Below the pieces are notes generated by a model, which was not told where the DNA came from, made no database searches, and was given only the letters and a program-made list of their open reading frames with translations. A stretch of DNA of 5,668 bases, taken from the NCBI GenBank assembly GCA_004298295.1, contig SCUH01000161.1:1-5668 (forward strand), read 5' to 3'. Both the position numbers and the translations under genes were made by a program. Of this stretch, positions 1 to 5,668 are shown piece after piece. This DNA comes from Betaproteobacteria bacterium. GTDB lineage: Bacteria > Pseudomonadota > Gammaproteobacteria > Burkholderiales > SG8-39. The stretch's first letter is position 1. Each line of letters starts with the position of its first letter.

Positions 1-3
1 TTC

Positions 4-12
4 TGCTAGAAT
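4..12 (+). promoter_or_regulatory. possible extended -10 promoter element upstream of hppA
   Basis: The sequence TGCTAGAAT has a TGn extension followed by TAGAAT, which matches five of six bases of the sigma-70 -10 consensus. Transcription would start near base 19 and give a leader of about 45 nt before hppA. Any -35 element would fall outside the left edge, so this is only a candidate. AT-rich hexamers are rare in this GC-rich window, which makes the match somewhat more notable. Confidence 0.3.
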
Positions 13-52
13 TCGCCGCTTTCTCGCGGGGCTCCCCGTCCCGCCGCAACAA

Positions 53-57
53 GGGAG
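53..57 (+). promoter_or_regulatory. ribosome binding site that decides the hppA start
   Basis: GGGAG within AAGGGAGA lies 7 nt upstream of the ATG at 65. It abuts the ATG at 59, which is in the same frame, leaving only one base between them. The spacing therefore favours initiation at 65 and a protein beginning Met-Ser-Asp-Gly. Confidence 0.75.
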
Positions 58-64
58 AATGACA

Positions 65-2140
<2,076 letters not shown>

Positions 2141-2167
2141 TCGCGCCACGGCGCTGATCTAGCATTG

Positions 2168-2193
2168 CCATGCGCCCGTGTGCGGGTGCATGG
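2168..2193 (+). other. strong hairpin in the hppA-lipoprotein gap
   Basis: CCATGCGCCCG (2168-2178) pairs with CGGGTGCATGG (2183-2193) around the tetraloop TGTG. This gives 11 base pairs with one G-T wobble and no bulges. No T-run follows on either strand, so it is not a standard intrinsic terminator. It lies 28 nt after the hppA stop and ends 15 nt before the next start at 2209. It could protect the 3' end of the hppA message, attenuate read-through, or set the relative expression of the downstream genes. It also buries the ATG at 2170, which argues against that upstream in-frame start. Confidence 0.6.
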
Positions 2194-2208
2194 ACGACAG
2201 GCGGTGAC

Positions 2209-3366
2209 ATGCGACACGCGTTACTGCTGCTCGCTTCTCTGGTGCTCGCGGCCTGCGCCACGCCCCCGCCTGCGCCTCGCCCTGTCGCTGCCGAAAACCT
2301 GCTGCACGACGCGGCCTTCGAAGCGCGGCCGGTGCCCGCGCAACCCGGGGTGTTCGCGGTCAGTGCGCCGATGCGCCGCTACCTCGAAACCGACATCGCC
2401 GCGCAGTTGCGCGAACAGGGCCGGCTGCGCGGCCTGGTCGCGGCGCTGGAGAACCACGCGCAGCTGCGGCTGGATTACGAGTCGAGCATCACGCGTACCG
2501 CGGCGGAGGCCTTCGCTGCGCGCGCCGGCAATTGCCTTTCGCTGACCGTGATGACGGCGGCGCTGGCGCGCGAACTCGGCCTGCAGGTGTCGTTCCGGCG
2601 CGTGTTCTCGGAGCCGGTCTGGAGCCGCAGCAACGACACGCTCTATGCCAGCGGGCACGTCAACATCGTGCTGGAGCCTTCCGCCATGGGCGGAGCGCAG
2701 AGTCTTCACCGGGTGACGGGCATCGTGGTCGATTTCATGCCGGGCGCGGACCTGCGGCGCCAACGCTCGCAGGAAATCGAGGCGCACACCGTGATCGCCA
2801 TGTTCATGAACAACCGCGCCGCGGAAGCGCTCAACCGCGGCGAACTCGACGAGGCGTACTGGTGGGCGCGCGGCGCGACGCTGCAGGATGCGCGCTTTCT
2901 GGAAGCATTCAACACGCTTGGGGTGGTCTACACGCGGCACGGGGACCTGGCGCACGCCGAGCGGGTATTCGGACACGTGCTGAAGCTGGAGACGGAGAAC
3001 GTTTCGGCGCTGGCGAACCTCGCCGGCACGCTCGAGCAGCTGGGCCGGCAGGGGGAAGCGCGCGCGCTCCGGCAGCGGCTGCAGCAGATCGAGGCGCAGC
3101 CGCCGTTTCACTTCTTCGACCTCGGCATGGCCGCCCTGAAGCGCAAGGAGTTCGCGGCGGCGCGCGATCACTTCGCGCGCGAGCTGCAGCGCAACGCCTT
3201 TTACCACGAGGCCCATTTCGGCCTTGCGGTGGCGTACCTGGCGCTCGGCGAGACCGGGTCGGCGCACAAGCATCTCGCCACGGCGCTGGAAACGAGCACC
3301 AGCCGACGCGAGCACGACCTCTACGCCGCCAAGCTGGCGTGGTTGCGCGCGCGCGCCGCGCAGTGA
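2209..3366 (+). CDS. lipoprotein with transglutaminase-like region and TPR repeats
   Basis: The 385-residue product opens with a lipoprotein signal peptide: Arg-His, a Leu/Ala/Val core, and the lipobox LAAC with the acylated Cys at residue 16. Residue 17 is Ala rather than Asp, so outer-membrane sorting is likely if this is a Gram-negative cell. Residues about 95-180 resemble transglutaminase-like cysteine-protease folds: GNCLS with Cys109 at a helix start, GHVNI with His150, and VVDFMP with Asp175 form a plausible Cys-His-Asp triad. About five TPR-like helical pairs follow, at roughly 196-229, 230-263, 264-297, 300-331 and 332-365, with typical Ala/Gly/Tyr positions such as NTLGVVYTRHGDLAHAERVF. 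The start at 2209 is preferred over an in-frame ATG at 2170, because it puts the hydrophobic core at the N-terminus and the earlier ATG lies in a hairpin; the ribosome binding site (AGGCGG, 2199-2204) is weak. Substrate or partner is unknown. The stop is 13 bp before the iron-sulfur gene, so co-transcription is likely. Confidence 0.85.
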   Translation: MRHALLLLASLVLAACATPPPAPRPVAAENLLHDAAFEARPVPAQPGVFAVSAPMRRYLETDIAAQLREQGRLRGLVAALENHAQLRLDYESSITRTAAEAFAARAGNCLSLTVMTAALARELGLQVSFRRVFSEPVWSRSNDTLYASGHVNIVLEPSAMGGAQSLHRVTGIVVDFMPGADLRRQRSQEIEAHTVIAMFMNNRAAEALNRGELDEAYWWARGATLQDARFLEAFNTLGVVYTRHGDLAHAERVFGHVLKLETENVSALANLAGTLEQLGRQGEARALRQRLQQIEAQPPFHFFDLGMAALKRKEFAAARDHFARELQRNAFYHEAHFGLAVAYLALGETGSAHKHLATALETSTSRREHDLYAAKLAWLRARAAQ

Positions 3367-3379
3367 CGGCCGGGCGGGC

Positions 3380-4705
3380 GTGAGCGATTTCGTCGCTCGC
3401 GCGCGGGACGTGCTCAAGGCGCGCGCGGCGCCCGACGCGCGCAAGGCCGCGGCGGAATTCGTCGCGCAGGCGCAGCGCGACGTCGCCTTCCAGCTCGAGG
3501 CCTGCGTGCACTGCGGACTGTGCGCCGAAGCCTGCCACTTCTACCTGGTGACCCGCGATCCGCGCCACACGCCGGTGCACAAGCTGCGGCCCCTGCGCAA
3601 GGCCTACCGGCGCGCGCGCGGGCCTTTTGCCGCGCTCGCCCGGGCACTCGGACTGGCGCCGCCCGCGCCCGATGCCGCGGAGCTCGAGCAATGGTCTGAA
3701 CTGCTCTACGACTCGTGCAACCTCTGCGGCCGCTGCACGCTGGTGTGTCCCATGGGCATCGACATCGCGGGCCTCGTGCGCCGCGCGCGCGAGGGCATGG
3801 CCGCGGCGGGATTCGCCCCGGCCGATCTGTACAAGGCCTCCGAACGCGCGCTCGACACGGGCAGCCCCATCGGCGTGCGCTGGCCGGCGCTCAGACGCCA
3901 GATCGAGCTCCAGGAGCAGGAAACCGGACTCAGGATCCCGGTGGACGTGGAGGGCGCCGATTACATGGTCATCCTGTCCGCCATCGAGGTGATCGGTTTT
4001 CCCGCGGTGATCGGTGCGCTGGCGCGCATCTTCAGGCAGGCGGTCGTGTCCTGGACGATCCCGAGCGCGGGGTTCGAGGCGACCAACATCGGCGTGCAGA
4101 TCGGCTCGCGCGACATCGCCGCGGCGCTCCTCGAGCGCGTTGTGGACGCCGCCGAGCGGCTGAAGGTGAAATCCGTGATCAGTCCCGAGTGCGGCCACGC
4201 CTACACGGCGCTGCGCTGGGAAGGGCCGAACCTCCTCGGTCGGTCGCTTCCATTCAAGGTGGTGCAGATCACGGAGCTGCTCGATCAGCTGGTGCGCGAA
4301 GGGCGGCTGCGCCTGCGCGGCAAGGACGCGCGGCGCCTCGCGTTCCACGATCCCTGCCAGTTGGTGCGGCGTGGCGGGCTGACCGAGGAGCCCGGCAGAG
4401 TGATGGACACGGTGAGTGAAAACGCGGTCCGCATGCCGGCGCAGGGCGCGGCCAACTTCTGCTGCGGCGGGGGCGGCGGCGTGAGCGCGATCCACCGCGC
4501 CGAGAAGCTGCGCTTCGCTGCGTTCGAACTGAAGAAACGCCAGGTCGAGCAGGCGGGCGCCGAGGCGCTGGTGACGGCCTGCGCCAACTGCCGCAACGTG
4601 CTGGAGGAGGCGATCGACGAGCGCGGCATGACGCTGCCGGTGCTCGGGCTCACCGAACTCGTGGCGCAGTATCTCGAGCCGGAGCCTGCCGAGGCGAAGC
4701 CATGA
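3380..4705 (+). CDS. HdrD/DsrK/TmcB-like iron-sulfur oxidoreductase subunit
   Basis: This 441-residue cytoplasmic protein, with no signal peptide, should carry electrons between the neighbouring cytochrome b subunit and a soluble acceptor or donor. Two CxxCxxCxxxC motifs bind cubane [4Fe-4S] clusters: Cys42/45/48/52 (CVHCGLCAEAC) and Cys113/116/119/123 (CNLCGRCTLVCP). The C-terminal CCG domain is complete: Cys326 (DPCQ), Cys361-Cys362-Gly, and Cys401/Cys404 (CANC). In heterodisulfide reductase HdrB/HdrD this arrangement holds a noncubane [4Fe-4S] catalytic centre. The middle of the protein (GFEATNIG at about 231-238, then ECGH with Cys271) sits where a first CCG domain would be, but keeps only one Cys. 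FYLVTRDPRHTPV after the first cluster recalls the DsrK/HmcF/TmcB branch. The GTG start at 3380 is chosen because it follows the previous stop by 13 bp and gives MSDF; in-frame ORF upstream runs inside the previous gene. The ribosome binding site is poor. The 3' end overlaps the next gene as ATGA. GlpC or LutA/LldE-type proteins share CCG domains, but the cytochrome b partner favours the DsrK/TmcB type. Confidence 0.88.
   Translation: MSDFVARARDVLKARAAPDARKAAAEFVAQAQRDVAFQLEACVHCGLCAEACHFYLVTRDPRHTPVHKLRPLRKAYRRARGPFAALARALGLAPPAPDAAELEQWSELLYDSCNLCGRCTLVCPMGIDIAGLVRRAREGMAAAGFAPADLYKASERALDTGSPIGVRWPALRRQIELQEQETGLRIPVDVEGADYMVILSAIEVIGFPAVIGALARIFRQAVVSWTIPSAGFEATNIGVQIGSRDIAAALLERVVDAAERLKVKSVISPECGHAYTALRWEGPNLLGRSLPFKVVQITELLDQLVREGRLRLRGKDARRLAFHDPCQLVRRGGLTEEPGRVMDTVSENAVRMPAQGAANFCCGGGGGVSAIHRAEKLRFAAFELKKRQVEQAGAEALVTACANCRNVLEEAIDERGMTLPVLGLTELVAQYLEPEPAEAKP
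4691..4694 (+). promoter_or_regulatory. ribosome binding site for the cytochrome b subunit
   Basis: GAGG lies 7 nt upstream of the ATG at 4702, inside the last codons of the iron-sulfur gene. With the ATGA stop/start overlap it points to coupled translation of the two subunits. Confidence 0.5.
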
Positions 4706-5379
4706 GCGCGGCGGAGCTGCTCGATTTCGCGCGCGGGCCGGCGCTGTGGTTTTCGCTTGGCGTGCTGATCGCGGGCAGTCTCTGGCGCGTCTTTGCGATC
4801 TGGCGGCTGGGCGCGCGGGTGGATTTATCGGAGCCGCGCAGCAGGCGCCTTGCCGCGGGGGCGCTGCGCGGCATCTTCGCGCGCATGCTGATCCGCAAGG
4901 AGTTCCGCAACAGCAGGAACCTTGGCAGCTTCAACGCCTACGTCTATCACGTGGGTCTCGCGTTTATTGTGTTCGGCTATTTGCCGCACATCCGGTTCGT
5001 GGAGCGCCTGACGGGAATTACATGGCCGGCGCTGCCGGGCTGGGTGATGTACCTCGCCGCGGGTCCCACCGTGGTCGGCCTGCTGATCGCGCTGCTCGAG
5101 CGGCTGGGCGATCCGGTGCGGAGGTTGCTCTCCGGCTTCGACGATTACTTCAGCTGGCTGGTCACCTTCCTGCCGTTACTGACCGGGATGGCTGCGGTGA
5201 ACGAGGCGACCGCGGCTTCTGGCGCCCCGCTCTTTCCGCTGCCGGTGGCGATTCACCTGCTGAGCGTGGAGCTGCTCTTTCTCTGGCTGCCGTTCGGCAA
5301 GCTGGGACACGCATTTCTCGTGTTCTTTTCGCGCGGCCTCACGGGCGCCGCGCTCCAGCGCAAGGGCGCGGCGATCTGA
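4702..5379 (+). CDS. NarI/DsrM-like cytochrome b membrane subunit
   Basis: The 225-residue product is an integral membrane protein with about five helices, near residues 13-34, 77-98, 113-132, 150-167 and 178-209. This is the size and topology of the nitrate reductase gamma family (NarI, DsrM, TmcC, HdrE), whose members bind haem b and exchange electrons with quinones. Candidate axial ligands are His83 and His96 in helix 2 and His185 and His203 in helix 5. The 18-residue spacing of the last pair equals that of E. coli NarI His187/His205; the helix-2 pair is 13 apart, against 10 in NarI (His56/His66). The basic segment at about 46-73 (EPRSRRL to RKEFRNSRN) is probably a cytoplasmic loop that meets the iron-sulfur partner. 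The start codon overlaps the stop of the iron-sulfur gene, so the two should form one complex that passes electrons between the quinone pool and the Fe-S clusters. No narG/narH/narJ partner is present, which argues against nitrate reductase itself. Confidence 0.87.
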   Translation: MSAAELLDFARGPALWFSLGVLIAGSLWRVFAIWRLGARVDLSEPRSRRLAAGALRGIFARMLIRKEFRNSRNLGSFNAYVYHVGLAFIVFGYLPHIRFVERLTGITWPALPGWVMYLAAGPTVVGLLIALLERLGDPVRRLLSGFDDYFSWLVTFLPLLTGMAAVNEATAASGAPLFPLPVAIHLLSVELLFLWLPFGKLGHAFLVFFSRGLTGAALQRKGAAI

Positions 5380-5394
5380 CCGGGACTGCAACGC

Positions 5395-5668
5395 TCAGAC
5401 CCAGCGGATCGCGATCTCGCGTTCGACCTGCCGGAACTCGCGGTCCCCGGTGACCAGCTCCGCCTTTCGTTCCTGCGCCAGCGCCGCAGCGAAGCAGTCT
5501 GCATACGACATGCGACGCTTCGCCTTGAAGCGACCCGCGCCGCGCGCAAGCCGCCAGTCGGCGTCCACCATCGCGATGCCAAGCTGCTTCAGGTCGGCGA
5601 CTGCCTGATCGGCCTGCGCCTCGGAGGCCTCGCGTGCCAGGATGTACCAGACCTCCCCGAGATTGACG
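5395..5668 (-). CDS. vapC: VapC-like PIN-domain toxin, C-terminal 90 residues (cut by window edge)
   Basis: Reading the - strand leftward from the window edge gives an open frame of 90 residues ending at a TGA (5397-5395). The visible part matches the PIN-domain RNase pattern of VapC toxins: NLGEVWYILARE with a conserved acidic Glu at fragment residue 5, MSYADCFAAALAQE with Asp57, and LVTGDREF with Asp75, ending in IRWV. These acidic residues would coordinate Mg2+/Mn2+ in the RNase active site. VapC proteins are usually about 130 residues, so roughly 40 residues, including the first catalytic Asp, lie beyond base 5668. A vapB antitoxin would be expected further right, upstream of vapC on the same strand, and cannot be seen. 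The gene converges on the cytochrome b gene with only 15 bp between stop codons and no clear terminator. Confidence 0.85.
   Translation of the reverse strand, partial: VNLGEVWYILAREASEAQADQAVADLKQLGIAMVDADWRLARGAGRFKAKRRMSYADCFAAALAQERKAELVTGDREFRQVEREIAIRWV

Noticed and set aside
26..39. short GC stem (GCGGG/CCCGT) in the leader, possible terminator of an upstream gene
   Set aside because: Only five pairs including a wobble, no T-run, and such stems are common by chance at this GC content.
2170..2208. ATG at 2170 as start of the lipoprotein
   Set aside because: It would put 13 polar residues with no charge pattern before the signal peptide, and the ATG sits in the stem of the hairpin. The ATG at 2209 gives a classical lipoprotein signal.
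3224..3379. N-terminal extension of the iron-sulfur protein from an ATG at 3224
   Set aside because: It would overlap the lipoprotein gene by more than 140 bp, and its Arg/Ser/Trp-rich sequence is a shadow of the TPR codons. The GTG at 3380 fits better.
2221..3444. 407-codon open frame on the - strand
   Set aside because: It is antisense to the lipoprotein gene, with low-complexity Arg/Ala/Gln composition; the + strand frame has a signal peptide and TPRs.
2909..4495. 528-codon open frame on the - strand
   Set aside because: It overlaps the iron-sulfur and lipoprotein genes, and its translation is Arg/Ala/His-rich with no recognisable motif. It is the antisense shadow typical of GC-rich coding DNA.
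3380..5379. nitrate reductase (nar) or sulfite reductase (dsr) operon
   Set aside because: No NarG/H/J or DsrA/B/C/J/O/P sequence is present; the two genes only share subunit families with those systems.
5371..5412. inverted repeats GCGATC/GATCGC and TCTGA/TCAGA across the convergent stop codons as a bidirectional terminator
   Set aside because: The arms are 5-6 bp with loops of 15 and 30 nt, and there is no T-run on either strand. This is too weak to call.

Overview
The window is about 5.7 kb of GC-rich, almost fully coding DNA. It looks like a chromosome segment from a bacterium, probably a Pseudomonadota member of beta- or gammaproteobacterial type. That taxonomic guess rests on the codon and GC style, the kind of pyrophosphatase, and a signal-peptidase-II lipoprotein with a transglutaminase-like/TPR architecture; the sequence alone does not prove it. 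There are four complete genes on the + strand and one gene on the - strand cut by the right edge. No rRNA, tRNA, CRISPR array, insertion sequence or phage feature was seen.

Layout: (1) a short leader with a possible extended -10 promoter and a clear ribosome binding site. (2) hppA, a complete membrane-integral pyrophosphatase carrying the Lys/Thr signature of K+-independent, H+-pumping enzymes. (3) A 68-bp gap containing an 11-bp hairpin. (4) A lipoprotein with a transglutaminase-like Cys/His/Asp region followed by about five TPR units. (5) After 13 bp, an HdrD/DsrK/TmcB-like iron-sulfur protein starting at GTG, with two cubane-type [4Fe-4S] motifs and one full CCG domain. (6) Overlapping it by 4 bp (ATGA), a NarI/DsrM-like five-helix cytochrome b subunit. 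(7) Only 15 bp beyond its stop, a convergent VapC-like PIN-domain toxin whose N-terminus lies outside the window.

How the genes may work together: the iron-sulfur protein and the cytochrome b subunit almost certainly form one membrane complex. By analogy with DsrMK, TmcBC and HdrDE it would move electrons between the quinone pool and a cytoplasmic thiol/disulfide or other acceptor through haem b and Fe-S clusters. None of the usual extra partners (DsrC, DsrJ, DsrO, DsrP, multihaem cytochrome) is in the window, so the physiological substrate is open. HppA conserves the energy of pyrophosphate as a proton gradient. Its neighbourhood with a quinone-linked redox module is suggestive of bioenergetics but does not prove a joint function. 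The most interesting part is this reduced, two-subunit 'K-M' redox module, with its degenerate first CCG domain, in tight linkage with a lipoprotein of unknown role.
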